A stretch of DNA of 64,000 nucleotides from the NCBI RefSeq assembly GCF_008974245.1, contig NZ_BBZI01000005.1:344180-408179 (forward strand), in the 5' to 3' direction. The translations under genes were made by a program, and so were the position numbers. This document shows positions 51,701 to 58,809 of the stretch, piece after piece (the stretch's first letter is position 1; each line of letters begins with the position of its first letter). Below the pieces are notes generated by a model. The model was not told the DNA's origin. It searched no databases and saw only the letters and a list, made by a program, of their open reading frames with translations. This DNA comes from Streptomyces abyssomicinicus. Lineage in GTDB: Bacteria > Actinomycetota > Actinomycetes > Streptomycetales > Streptomycetaceae.

Positions 51701-52475
51701 AGCCGGCGTTCCACCAGTCGGCGGCCTCCGGCACGTCCGTCTGGTCGCCGAACACCTGCGGCGAGGCGATCGGCAGGTCCGCGTACCAGTCGTAGAAGGA
51801 GAGCAGGGTGCCGCCGATCAGCGACAGGAAGCGGGCCCCCGCCGCGAAGGAGGCCATCGACATCGCCGGGATCGGGGAGAAACCCGCCACCCGGTCCGGG
51901 CCGTACCGCCGGATCGTGTGCACGTGGGCGGCGGCGACCAGCTCCGACACCTCGTTCCAGTCGGCCCGCACCAGGCCGCCCTTGCCGCGCGCCCGCTTGT
52001 ACGCGCGGGCCTTCGCCGGATCACCGGTGATCTCCGCCCAGGCCGCCACCGGATCCCCCAGCCTGCGGCGGGCCTCCCGCCACAGCTTCAGCAACTCGCC
52101 GCGCACGTAGGGGTAGCGGACCCGGCTGGGGGAGTAGGTGTACCAGGAGAACGACGCCCCCCGGGGACAGCCGCGCGGCTCGTACTCCGGGCAGTCGGCG
52201 CCGATCGACGGGTAGTCGGTGGCCTGGTGCTCCCAGGTGATCAGCCCGTCCTTGACGTACACCATCCAGGAACACGACCCGGTGCAGTTCACCCCGTGGG
52301 TGGAGCGCACCACCCTGTCGTGGGCCCAGCGCTCGCGGTACGGGCCGTCGCCCCCGCCGGCGCCCTCCTCGAACACGGCCCGTCCGTCGGCCGACGTCTC
52401 GCGGCGCGTCAGCAGCCGGCGCCCGGCCAGGGGCCAGTCGCGGCCGCCGGGCCTGCCTGCCTCATCTTCTGCCAT
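48741..52475 (-). CDS. narG: Respiratory nitrate reductase, molybdenum (alpha) subunit
   Basis: A 1244-residue catalytic subunit that reduces nitrate to nitrite with a bis-MGD cofactor. The FS0 4Fe-4S ligands are His60, Cys64, Cys68 and Cys103 (HGVNCTGSCSW), the exact spacing of E. coli NarG. The Mo-coordinating Asp is Asp233 in WYADLPIASPQVFGDQTD. ATG 52475 was chosen because homology to NarG starts near RRLLTRRETSADGR; a GTG at 52541 would add 22 residues. First gene of narGHJI. No Tat signal, so the active site faces the cytoplasm. Streptomycetes carry several nar operons and use them in oxygen-limited or dormant stages. Confidence 0.96.
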   Translation of the reverse strand: MAEDEAGRPGGRDWPLAGRRLLTRRETSADGRAVFEEGAGGGDGPYRERWAHDRVVRSTHGVNCTGSCSWMVYVKDGLITWEHQATDYPSIGADCPEYEPRGCPRGASFSWYTYSPSRVRYPYVRGELLKLWREARRRLGDPVAAWAEITGDPAKARAYKRARGKGGLVRADWNEVSELVAAAHVHTIRRYGPDRVAGFSPIPAMSMASFAAGARFLSLIGGTLLSFYDWYADLPIASPQVFGDQTDVPEAADWWNAGYLVMWGSNIPVTRTPDAHFLTETRYNGTKVVAVSPDYADNVKHADEWLAPHPGTDGALAMAMGHVILREFLVDRRVPYFRDYLRTCTDAPFLVTLREHGAGLVPDRFLTAEDLGLGSQEENAAFKTVLVDDATGEPVVPAGSSGHRWDKERPGRWNLDLQGVEPRLSLLDGADGPGGGNGADGAGGAVETVEVVLPRFDEGATEGGSTMVRGVPVRRIGGRTVTTVFDLLLAQYGVPRPGLPGDWPSSYEDASRPYTPAWQETVTSVPAEQAARIAREFARNAERTRGRSMIAMGAGTNHWFHSDTIYRAFLALTTMTGCQGVNGGGWAHYVGQEKIRPVTGLQHLAFAFDWQRPTRHMAGTSYWYLNTDQWRYEAFGPDELASPTGAGRFRGKGFADCLAQAVRLGWTPGHPGFNRNPLDLADEAAAAGTPVADHVVGQLTSGKLRFAAEDPDDPANFPRVLTVWRANLLGSSGKGNEYFLRHLLGADSAVRSEETPPERRPEEVVWREEAPEGKLDLLVAMDFRMTSTGLFADVVLPAATWYEKDDLSSTDMHPFVHAFTPAISPPWQARTDYDAFLTIADRFSELAKDRLGRRTDVVAVPLLHDTPDELAQPGGVVRDWKAGECDPVPGRTMPRLVTVERDYGAVAEKMRAVGPLLDTLGTTTKGVTVRPDREIEDLRHRLGTVPDGVAAGRPSLATASDMCEAILALSGTTNGRLATEGFRELERQTGARGLVELAAEREAERITFADTRVQPRAVMTSYEWSGSETGGRRYSPFVINVEHRKPWHTLTGRQHFFVDHDWMTELGEQLPVYRPPLDARRHYGDEHLRDGAAEVTVRYLTPHSKWSIHSEYQDNAYMLALSRGGPVIWMSTQDAARIGVKDNDWIEAYNRNGVVAARAVVSHRMPEGTVYMYHAKDRTVNVPRTEVSGRRGGIHNSLTRLLLKPTHLAGGYAQFTYAFNYYGPTGNQRDEVTVVRRRSTPVEY

Positions 52476-52512
52476 GGCCCCGAAGCTAGGCCGCGCGCCG
52501 TCCGCCCACCCT

Positions 52513-52601
52513 GGGCCGAAGGACCTCGTGGGGGCCTCCACCGGTCCCTGCCCGGCCGGGCGCGGCCGGGCCCTTCGGCCCCTGCCCGCGGACCGAAGGG
52601 C
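52513..52601. promoter_or_regulatory. GGNCC-GAAG-GNCC boxes between narG and the divergent gene
   Basis: Three related elements: GGGCCGAAGGACC (52513-52525), GGGCCCTTCGGCCC (52568-52581, a perfect palindrome) and GGACCGAAGGGC (52590-52601). A similar CCCCTTCGGCCC occurs at 54316-54327 before narK. They resemble the GGGnC-type dyads bound by the OsdR/DevR dormancy regulators of actinobacteria. Tentative. Confidence 0.5.
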
Positions 52602-52663
52602 ACAGGCGGCCGCAGGGGCGCGGAGCGCATCCTGTCCGATGATCGAACGGAAGGTTGACCGGC

Positions 52664-53104
52664 ATGCTCGGACTGTGGACCCTGGTGCGGTTCCTGCACG
52701 TCACCGGCGCCCTGCTGTGGGTGGGCGGCCAGATGCTGCTGTCGCTGGTGATCCTGCCACTGGCCCGCCGGCGGCTGGCCCCGGAGGCGGTCGCCGACTT
52801 CGCGGCCGCGGCCGGACGCCGCTTCGGCCTGCTCACCGTCGCGGTCTTCCTGCCCGTGCAGCTCACCACCGGCTGGGCCGTCGCCTGGCACAAGGGGGTC
52901 ACCTGGGCCTCCTTGTCGGAACCCGGCTACGGGCGCACCCTCGCCGTCAAACTCGCCCTGTTCTGCGCGGTGATGCTCGCCGCCGCCGGTCACGGCATCG
53001 CCCATTCCCGGGGCCGCGCCCGGCTTTCGCGCGCACTGGCCGTCGCCTCGCTCGTCGGGTCGCTCGGCGTCGTCCTGGCGGCGAGCGCGCTGCCCGCGAC
53101 CTGA
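52664..53104 (+). CDS. CopD-like / DUF4149-like integral membrane protein
   Basis: A 146-residue protein with four membrane spans (LWTLVRFLHVTGALLWVGGQMLLSLVIL; FGLLTVAVFLPVQLTTGWAVAW; LAVKLALFCAVMLAAAGHGIAHS; ALAVASLVGSLGVVLAASAL). The conserved His in FLHVTGALLWVGG recalls CopD-type and DUF4149 proteins, some of which bind heme or copper. ATG 52664 with GGAAGG nine bases upstream; a TTG at 52655 is possible. It is divergent from narG and shares its regulatory region, which suggests a role in anaerobic respiration. Confidence 0.75.
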   Translation: MLGLWTLVRFLHVTGALLWVGGQMLLSLVILPLARRRLAPEAVADFAAAAGRRFGLLTVAVFLPVQLTTGWAVAWHKGVTWASLSEPGYGRTLAVKLALFCAVMLAAAGHGIAHSRGRARLSRALAVASLVGSLGVVLAASALPAT

Positions 53105-53121
53105 CGGCCGGTGCGTGCCGG

Positions 53122-53203
53122 CCCCAGGGGAGGGCGGCAGCCCCGGCGTCCCGAGGAAGGGCGGCAGCCCCCCTTCGCCGTCCCGAGGAAGGGCGGCAGC
53201 CCC
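53122..53203 (+). repeat. 32-bp-spaced tandem repeat before the nitroreductase gene
   Basis: GTCCCGAGGAAGGGCGGCAG begins a 24-bp element at 53148 and 53180, with a diverged copy (GAGGGCGGCAGCCCC) at 53130. Each copy contains GGGCGGCAGCCCC, which can fold on itself. The region is intergenic; each unit also includes a ribosome-site-like GAGGAAGG. Confidence 0.85.
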
Positions 53204-53231
53204 GCCGACCCCGAACCCGAAGGAGGCAGGC

Positions 53232-54224
53232 ATGCGGTCCGTCCCCGTGCCCCGACCCGGCTCCACGGCGCTCGACGCCATGCTCACGGCGGCGGCCGCC
53301 GCGCCGTCCGTGCACAACACCCAGCCCTGGCTGTTCCGGCTCCACCCGGTCACCGGCGCGCTGGAGGTCCGCCTCGCCCGGCGGCGCGCGCTGCCCCGCA
53401 CGGACCCGGACCACCGGGCCCGGCTGGTCTCCGTGGGAGCCGCCCTGGAGAACGCGCGGCTGGCCGCCGAGCACCTCGGGCTCGTCCCCGCGGTGCGGCT
53501 GCTGCCCGACCCGCGCGACGAGGACCTGCTCGCCGTCGTCGACACGGCCGAGCGGCGAGGGGAGCGGCAGGGCCAGGACCCCCTCGCGGACCTGGACCTG
53601 TACGGGGCGGTCGCCCGCCGCCGCACCAGCCGCCTGCCGTTCACCGGCCGCCCCGTGCCCGACACCGTGACGGCGCGCATGGCGGCCGCGGCCCGCGCGC
53701 GCGGCGCGCGCCTGCTGGTGCCGCCGTACGCGGTGACCCGCCGGCTGCTGCGGCTGACCGCGGTGGCCGAGGCCCGCAACCACCGCGACCCGGGCCGCCT
53801 CGCCGAGTCCCGTGCCTGGCTCCTGCCGCCCGGCGGCGGCCCGTACGGGATCCCGGTCACGGCGCTCGGCCCGCCGGACCTCTCCGGACGGGTCCCCGCA
53901 CGGGACTTCACCGGCCCGGTGACCGCGCTGCGCCCGCCGCCCGCCCGGTTCGAACGGCACGTCCAGCTCGCCGTGCTGTGCACGCGCCTGGACGAGCGGC
54001 GCGACCGGCTGCTGGCCGGCCAGGCGCTCCAGCGGGTGCTGCTGGCGGCCACCGCCTGCGGGGTGCGCACCGCGCCGCTGCACCAGGCGATGGAGTGGCC
54101 CGACACCCGCGGCGCGGTCGCCGCCCTGTGCGGAGGAGGCGTGCGCCCGCAGATCCTGGTGCGGTTCGGCTACGGCCCCGAGGGCGCGCCCACGCCGCGG
54201 GCGCCCGTTGCGCTCGAGCGCTGA
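53232..54224 (+). CDS. Nitroreductase-family protein (Acg-like)
   Basis: A 330-residue protein of the Acg/nitroreductase family. The FMN-site opening is AAAAPSVHNTQPWLFRL; later segments are GAALENARLAAEHLGL, ARRRTSRLPFTGRPVP and the C-terminal AGQALQRVLLAATACGVRTAPLHQAMEWPDTR. Mycobacterial Acg proteins are DosR-regulated, which agrees with the nearby GGNCC boxes and nitrate genes. They may store or sequester FMN rather than reduce nitro compounds. ATG 53232 with AGGAGG five bases upstream; the repeat-coded N-terminal extension was not used. Confidence 0.88.
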   Translation: MRSVPVPRPGSTALDAMLTAAAAAPSVHNTQPWLFRLHPVTGALEVRLARRRALPRTDPDHRARLVSVGAALENARLAAEHLGLVPAVRLLPDPRDEDLLAVVDTAERRGERQGQDPLADLDLYGAVARRRTSRLPFTGRPVPDTVTARMAAAARARGARLLVPPYAVTRRLLRLTAVAEARNHRDPGRLAESRAWLLPPGGGPYGIPVTALGPPDLSGRVPARDFTGPVTALRPPPARFERHVQLAVLCTRLDERRDRLLAGQALQRVLLAATACGVRTAPLHQAMEWPDTRGAVAALCGGGVRPQILVRFGYGPEGAPTPRAPVALER

Positions 54225-54472
54225 CCTGGCGGGCGTCCCGGCGGTCCCCGCCGGCCCGCGCCCGGGGTCCGGGACCGACGGCCGCCGGACGTCCCTTCCC
54301 GTGCCCCGCCGTCTGCCCCTTCGGCCCGGCGGCCCGGGCCGCACGGCCCACTCCCGGCGCAGGGCCGCCGATCCATCCTCCTGAGCGGGGCCCCGCCACC
54401 GGCGTGGGCCCGTGGATGCGGCCGGGCGGGCCGTGGTGGCCCGTCCGCCCACGGCCAGGGAGGAACACCACG

Positions 54473-55717
54473 ATGCCGGAAGACACCAGGACCCCGAAGG
54501 CCCCGGCCCCACCGCCGCACGCCCCGGGCGCCCCGGGCGCCGTGGCCGGCCGGGCGTGGCTGATGCTGGGGCTCGCCACGCTCGGATTCGCCGTCAACTT
54601 CTGGGCCTGGGCGCTGCTCAGCCCGCTGGGCCCGCGCTTCAAGGACGGCCTCGGCCTCACCTCGTTCGAGCAGTCGCTGCTGGTCGCGGTGCCGGTGGTG
54701 GTCGGCTCGGTGGGGCGGGTCCCGGTCGGCGCGCTGACCGACCGGTTCGGCGGGCGGGTGATGTTCCCGCTGGTCTCGGCGGTCACCGTCGTCCCGGTGC
54801 TCCACCTGGGGCTGTGGGGCCACTCCTCGTTCGCCGCCCTCCTCGCCGGCGGCTTCCTGCTGGGCATCGGCGGCACCGCCTTCGCGGTCGGCGTGCCCTT
54901 CGTCAGCGCCTGGTTCCCGCCCCGGCGGCGCGGCCTGGCCATCGGGGTGTTCGGTGCCGGGATGGGAGGCACCGCCATCAGCGCGCTGACCACGGTGCCG
55001 CTGGTCGACGCGCACGGCATGGCGAACCCGTTCCTGGTGACCGCGGGCGTCCTGGCCGGATACGCGGTGCTCGCGGGGCTGGTGCTGCGGGACGCGCCGG
55101 GACGGTCGGCACCCGGCGAGCCGTTCCTGCCCGGGCTGGCCGGCACGTTCCGGCTGGGCGTCACCTGGCAGGCGTCCGCGCTGTACGCCGTGACCTTCGG
55201 CGGCTACGTCGCGCTCTCCGTCTACCTGCCCACCTACCTGCGGACCGGCTACGGCCTGGACGCCGCGGACGCCTCCAGCCGCATGGCCGGCTTCGTCCTG
55301 CTCGCGGTGGTGACGCGGCCGTTCGGCGGCTGGCTGTCGGACCGGATCGGACCGGTGCGGGTCCTCGACGCGAGCCTCGGCGTGGTGGCCGCGGGGGCGC
55401 TGGCGCTCGCCCTGGAGCCGGAGCTGATGCCCGGCGGGACCGCCGCCTTCCTGGCCATGGCCGCCGCGCTCGGCGCGGGCAGCGGGGCGGTGTTCTCCCT
55501 GGTGGCGCTGCTGGCCCCGGCGGACCGGGTCGGCTCGGTCACCGGGGTGGTGGGAGCCGCCGGAGGCCTCGGCGGCTTCGTCCCCCCGCTGCTGATGGGC
55601 GCCCTGTACGGCGCCTACGGCTCCTACGCGCTGGGCCTGGCCCTGCTGGTCCTCGTCTCCGTCGCCGCCCTCGCCTTCACCACCACCGGCGTGCGGAACG
55701 CCCTGCGCGCCCACTGA
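54473..55717 (+). CDS. narK: Nitrate/nitrite transporter (NarK-type, MFS)
   Basis: A 414-residue major facilitator with 12 spans after a Pro/Ala-rich N-terminus. The NarK marks are NFWAWALLSPLGPRFKDGLGLTSFEQSLLVAVPVVVGSVGRVPVGALTDRFGGR and, in the second half, GAAGGLGGFVPPLLMGALYG (the nitrate signature). It should import nitrate or export nitrite for the divergent narGHJI. AGGGAGGAAC precedes the ATG; 248 bases upstream (54225-54472) hold no gene but a CCCCTTCGGCCC box. Confidence 0.93.
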   Translation: MPEDTRTPKAPAPPPHAPGAPGAVAGRAWLMLGLATLGFAVNFWAWALLSPLGPRFKDGLGLTSFEQSLLVAVPVVVGSVGRVPVGALTDRFGGRVMFPLVSAVTVVPVLHLGLWGHSSFAALLAGGFLLGIGGTAFAVGVPFVSAWFPPRRRGLAIGVFGAGMGGTAISALTTVPLVDAHGMANPFLVTAGVLAGYAVLAGLVLRDAPGRSAPGEPFLPGLAGTFRLGVTWQASALYAVTFGGYVALSVYLPTYLRTGYGLDAADASSRMAGFVLLAVVTRPFGGWLSDRIGPVRVLDASLGVVAAGALALALEPELMPGGTAAFLAMAAALGAGSGAVFSLVALLAPADRVGSVTGVVGAAGGLGGFVPPLLMGALYGAYGSYALGLALLVLVSVAALAFTTTGVRNALRAH

Positions 55718-56077
55718 CCGGGACCCGGCGCCGCCCCGGGCCGCCACCGCGGCCCGGGACGAACCGGGCCCCGGGGCGGGGTGTGCGCCCAGCGGCTGCT
55801 TCCGAGGCGCGTGGCGGGCACGTCCGCGAGGGTGGCGGCCCCGGCGCACCCCGGGGCGACGCCCCGCTCGCTCCTCGCTCACCCGCCGGCTGATCGCCCG
55901 GTACGTCGCCCAGCCGGACCCCGCGGTCGTCGGTGCCGCACCGGCCCGGCCGATCGCCAAGACGCACGTCGACCGCGCCATGGCCGGACCGCGCGCCCGC
56001 GACGCGTCCGACTCGTCGTGTTCGCCCACGAGTCGGGCCTGGTCACGCCGCGGAGCCCCGGACGACGTCCGGCGCGG
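55718..56077. other. Intergenic region between convergent narK and SMI1/KNR4 gene
   Basis: 360 bases. Apart from the narK terminator, no gene was recognised. A plus-strand frame around 55880-55980 reads LIARYVAQPDPAVVGAAP and RPIAKTHVDRAMAG, which looks protein-like but has no start, ribosome site or partner; it may be a gene relic. Confidence 0.4.
55735..55758. terminator. Terminator after narK
   Basis: 10-bp arms CCCGGGCCGC (55735-55744) and GCGGCCCGGG (55749-55758) with a four-base loop, 18 bases past the narK stop. Confidence 0.8.
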
Positions 56078-57478
56078 TCATGGCCGGTGATGCGGCAGCG
56101 GCCCCAGGTCCCCGTCGATGACGGCCCGGACGACCGGCGGCCGGCCCCACAGGGCCAGGATCTCGTTGCACAGGCCCACCAGGGGCTCGTGGTCGCGCAG
56201 GCCGCGGGTGGTGACGGCGGCCGCCGCGAGGCCGCGGGGGACCGCACCGGCGTCCAGCAGGGTCCGCCACTCCGCCGGCCCCAGCTCCAGGTACTCCAGC
56301 CCGCCGAGCCGGCCGACCTGCCGGGGGTCGGCGAGGGTGCCCGGGTCGGCCGTGAGGGTCCGCAGGCGCGGCAGGCCCGCCAGCGGGGCGAGGTCCACCG
56401 GGTCCACCGGGTCCACCGGGGGCCGCGAGCCGGCCGGCGCCGCGACGCAGAGCACCTCCAGCTCGGGGCACGCGACCGCGTCGACGCCGTGCGGACCGCC
56501 CGGTCCGACGTGGGCCACGGCCGGGTGCCTGCCGCCCTCCCCGGCCGGCTCGTCCGGTGGCTCGATGTCCCGCACCAGGTCGAGGAGCGAGTCCGCCGCC
56601 AACTCCGCTCGGATGAAAGCCTCGTGGCTGATCGCCACGACCTGGCCCGTCCGGCCGGCGGGCCCCGGGGTCAGGTCGAGGGCGAGGACGTCACCGCACC
56701 CGTTGTCGCCGAACGCGATCCAGCCCGGGGAGCCGACGAGCCCCTGGACGGCGGCGTCCGGCCGGGAGGCGACCGCCTCGCAGGCTGCGTAGCGCCACGG
56801 CGCGGGCCGGGACGCGGCGTCGGCGGCACGGAGGTCCGCCAACGGGAACAGCTCGATGCGGAGGTGGTTGTACACCGGCGTGTCCCAGTCCTCGGGGCGC
56901 GCCCCCACGACCCGGTACAGGGCCTTGAGATCGTCGGGCAGCCTCAGGCCCAGACGCTCCTCGACGGCGGCGAACTCCGCCTCCTCCACCCCCACGGGGC
57001 CGGGTATCCGCTCCAGCAGCCACCGCTCCAGCGCCGCCGCGTCCCCCGGCCTGGCGGGCCGGGCCCCGGCGAACCGCCCGGGCGGCCTCCGCCAGGGCTC
57101 GGGCACGGCGCCCTCGGCGAGGAGCAGCGTCGTGCCGTCCGACCGTTCCTGCTCGACGGCGGTGCTCGGGCCGGTCATCCGCAGCCGGGTCCGGCCCGAC
57201 GGCTCGATCCGTGCGGAGAAGGTGACGGACCCGGCGGCGGCCGCCGTGAGGGCCTCCCGCACGAGTGCGGCGGCCTCCCGGGCGGCGGCCGAGTCCCGCG
57301 CGCGGGCCGGGACCCCGCCGGACGCCCTCGTGCCGTCCGGGCCCATGGCACCGGCCAGGTGCAGGACCCCGTCCGCGCCCTTGGCCTCCATCCCCTGTGT
57401 CCAGGCGCGCAGCAGCGGCGCCCAGGTCGGGAAGGAGGTCAGCGCCAGGAGGGACGGGGCGGAGGCCGGTTCGCTCAT
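56078..57478 (-). CDS. SMI1/KNR4-domain protein
   Basis: A 466-residue protein. The SMI1/KNR4 (SUKH) segment is central: VGVEEAEFAAVEERLGLRLPDDLKALYRVVGARP, followed by WIAFGDNGCGDVLALDLTPGP. The N-terminal 140 residues and the C-terminal leucine-rich region (LAPLAGLPRLRTLTADPGTLADPRQVGRLGGLEYLELGP) are separate parts. SUKH proteins are frequent as immunity proteins in contact-dependent toxin systems, but no toxin gene lies beside it. The triplet VDPVDPVDL is repeat-encoded (56395-56420). ATG 57478 was chosen; the frame extends upstream through low-complexity sequence. Confidence 0.85.
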   Translation of the reverse strand: MSEPASAPSLLALTSFPTWAPLLRAWTQGMEAKGADGVLHLAGAMGPDGTRASGGVPARARDSAAAREAAALVREALTAAAAGSVTFSARIEPSGRTRLRMTGPSTAVEQERSDGTTLLLAEGAVPEPWRRPPGRFAGARPARPGDAAALERWLLERIPGPVGVEEAEFAAVEERLGLRLPDDLKALYRVVGARPEDWDTPVYNHLRIELFPLADLRAADAASRPAPWRYAACEAVASRPDAAVQGLVGSPGWIAFGDNGCGDVLALDLTPGPAGRTGQVVAISHEAFIRAELAADSLLDLVRDIEPPDEPAGEGGRHPAVAHVGPGGPHGVDAVACPELEVLCVAAPAGSRPPVDPVDPVDLAPLAGLPRLRTLTADPGTLADPRQVGRLGGLEYLELGPAEWRTLLDAGAVPRGLAAAAVTTRGLRDHEPLVGLCNEILALWGRPPVVRAVIDGDLGPLPHHRP

Positions 57479-57559
57479 GCCGCCGACCCTATGCCGCGGC
57501 GCCGACACCGTGCCGCGGGCGCCGACACCGTGCCGTGCCGCGGCGTCGGCACGCCCCGC

Positions 57560-57593
57560 GCGGGGCCCGGACGGTGTGACCTCCGGGCCCCGC
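57560..57593 (-). terminator. Terminator after the methyltransferase gene
   Basis: 11-bp arms GCGGGGCCCGG (57560-57570) and CCGGGCCCCGC (57583-57593), 14 bases after the stop codon. Confidence 0.75.
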
Positions 57594-57606
57594 ACGGGAC
57601 GGGTGA

Positions 57607-58497
57607 TCAGCGCTCCATCAGGGCGAAGACCCCCCAGCCGAGGTACTCACGCGTGCCCCGCGCGTAGCGGGCGGGCTCGGTGGTGAGTTCCTGCCGTACC
57701 TGCGGGGCCAGTTCGTCGTCCGGGTTGCGGTCGAGCCAGCGGCGCATGCTGAGCCACTGGGCGGCGGCGTACCGGTCCCAGCTGTCCTGGTCGGCCAGCA
57801 CCATCTCCACGACGTCGTACCCGAGGTCCTGGAACCGCCCGATCAGGTCCGGGAGTTCGGCGAAGTCGGCGATGCGGGTGGCATGGCAGGCCTGGGCGGT
57901 CTCCTCGTCCGGAGGGGTCCGCCGCCAGTACGGCTCGCCTATCAGCATCAGGCCTCCGGGGCGGAGGCTGCGGCCGAGCAGCTCGGTGGTCCCGGCGACC
58001 CCGTTCCCGATCCAGGTGGCGCCGACACAGGCCGCCAGATCGACGGGACGGTCCGCGACGTGCCCGCAGGCGTCGCCGTGGACGAAGGCGACCCGGTCCG
58101 CGACACCGAGTTCGGCGGCGCGAACACGGGCCTGCCGGGTGAAGACCGTGCTGATGTCCACCCCGGTGCCCGTGACGCCGTGGTCGCGCGCCCAGGTGCA
58201 CAGCATCTCGCCCGAGCCGCTGGCCAGGTCGAGCACCCGCGTCCCCGGGGTCAGGCGGAGGGCCTCGCCGAGAGCGGCCAACTTGGCGTGGGTGAACGGA
58301 TTGTGGATCCGGTGACCGCCCTCGCGGACGGTGAAGATGCGGGGAAGGTCCACCACCGGCGTGCTCGGGGTGGGACCGTCGGCCGGCGGCGGGGCGTCGG
58401 AACGCTCACGGCCGGCGTCCGGGCGGGGGCCGGAGGGAGTGATCCCGCGCTCGGAGGACGGGAGGGTCGGTCGGTGTGAAGCTGGCTGACGAGACAA
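57607..58497 (-). CDS. Class I SAM-dependent methyltransferase
   Basis: A 296-residue methyltransferase. The SAM motif I is TRVLDLASGSGEMLCTWA (about 95-112), with GVDIS and VAFVHGDACGHVADRPVDLAACVGATWIGNGVAG as later motifs. The family usually begins close to DLPRIFTVREGGHRIHNPFTHAKL; the first 50 residues here, from a TTG at 58497, are Pro/Ser-rich and may be an over-called start, with a GTG near the VVDLPR segment (about 58352-58346) as alternative. The methyl acceptor is unknown. A 22-codon ORF lies 87 bases upstream on the same strand. Confidence 0.85.
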   Translation of the reverse strand: MSRQPASHRPTLPSSERGITPSGPRPDAGRERSDAPPPADGPTPSTPVVDLPRIFTVREGGHRIHNPFTHAKLAALGEALRLTPGTRVLDLASGSGEMLCTWARDHGVTGTGVDISTVFTRQARVRAAELGVADRVAFVHGDACGHVADRPVDLAACVGATWIGNGVAGTTELLGRSLRPGGLMLIGEPYWRRTPPDEETAQACHATRIADFAELPDLIGRFQDLGYDVVEMVLADQDSWDRYAAAQWLSMRRWLDRNPDDELAPQVRQELTTEPARYARGTREYLGWGVFALMER

Positions 58498-58584
58498 CGT
58501 GGAGTCCTTGGGAAAGGGGCCCCGTGCCGGACGGCAGGCGTGCCAGGGCCGACCTCCGCGAGGAGGAAGGCGGGCAGGCGAGGG

Positions 58585-58653
58585 TCAGGCCGAGGCCCGG
58601 AAGGTGAGGATGGTCCGGGCACCGCGCACAGCGGTGGTCTCCACGACAGTCAT
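58585..58653 (-). CDS. Small 22-residue ORF upstream of the methyltransferase
   Basis: An ATG ORF with a strong ribosome site (AGGAGAAGG about 7-8 bases upstream). The peptide ends TAVRGARTILTFRASA and has no Cys. It could be a leader peptide controlling the methyltransferase, or a short modified peptide; I recognise no family. It lies between the terminator of the sulfonate-binding gene and the methyltransferase start. Support rests only on the ribosome site and position. Confidence 0.4.
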   Translation of the reverse strand: MTVVETTAVRGARTILTFRASA

Positions 58654-58752
58654 CAACTCACCTTCTCCTGGTCTCTCCGGGCGGCATGGTCGTCGCCGCG
58701 CTCCCACCGTAGCACCCCTGTGCGGGGCGCGGTCTCCCGGTACGCACGGGAA

Positions 58753-58779
58753 GGCCGCGGCGCCACCGGCGCCGCGGCC
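58753..58779 (-). terminator. Terminator after the sulfonate-binding protein gene
   Basis: Perfect 12-bp arms GGCCGCGGCGCC (58753-58764) and GGCGCCGCGGCC (58768-58779) with loop ACC, 31 bases after the stop. It makes the gene monocistronic. Confidence 0.85.
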
Positions 58780-58809
58780 TCCCAGGGATCGGTCAGGGAG
58801 CGGAATCCG

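Noticed and set aside
47142..52658. Plus-strand open frame of 1838 codons opposite narGHJ
   Set aside because: Antisense shadow; narG, narH and narJ on the minus strand are unmistakable.
53111..55717. Open frame joining a long N-terminal stretch to the NarK transporter
   Set aside because: The first 450 residues are an antisense-like Arg/Pro-rich translation over the nitroreductase gene; transporter similarity starts after the ATG at 54473.
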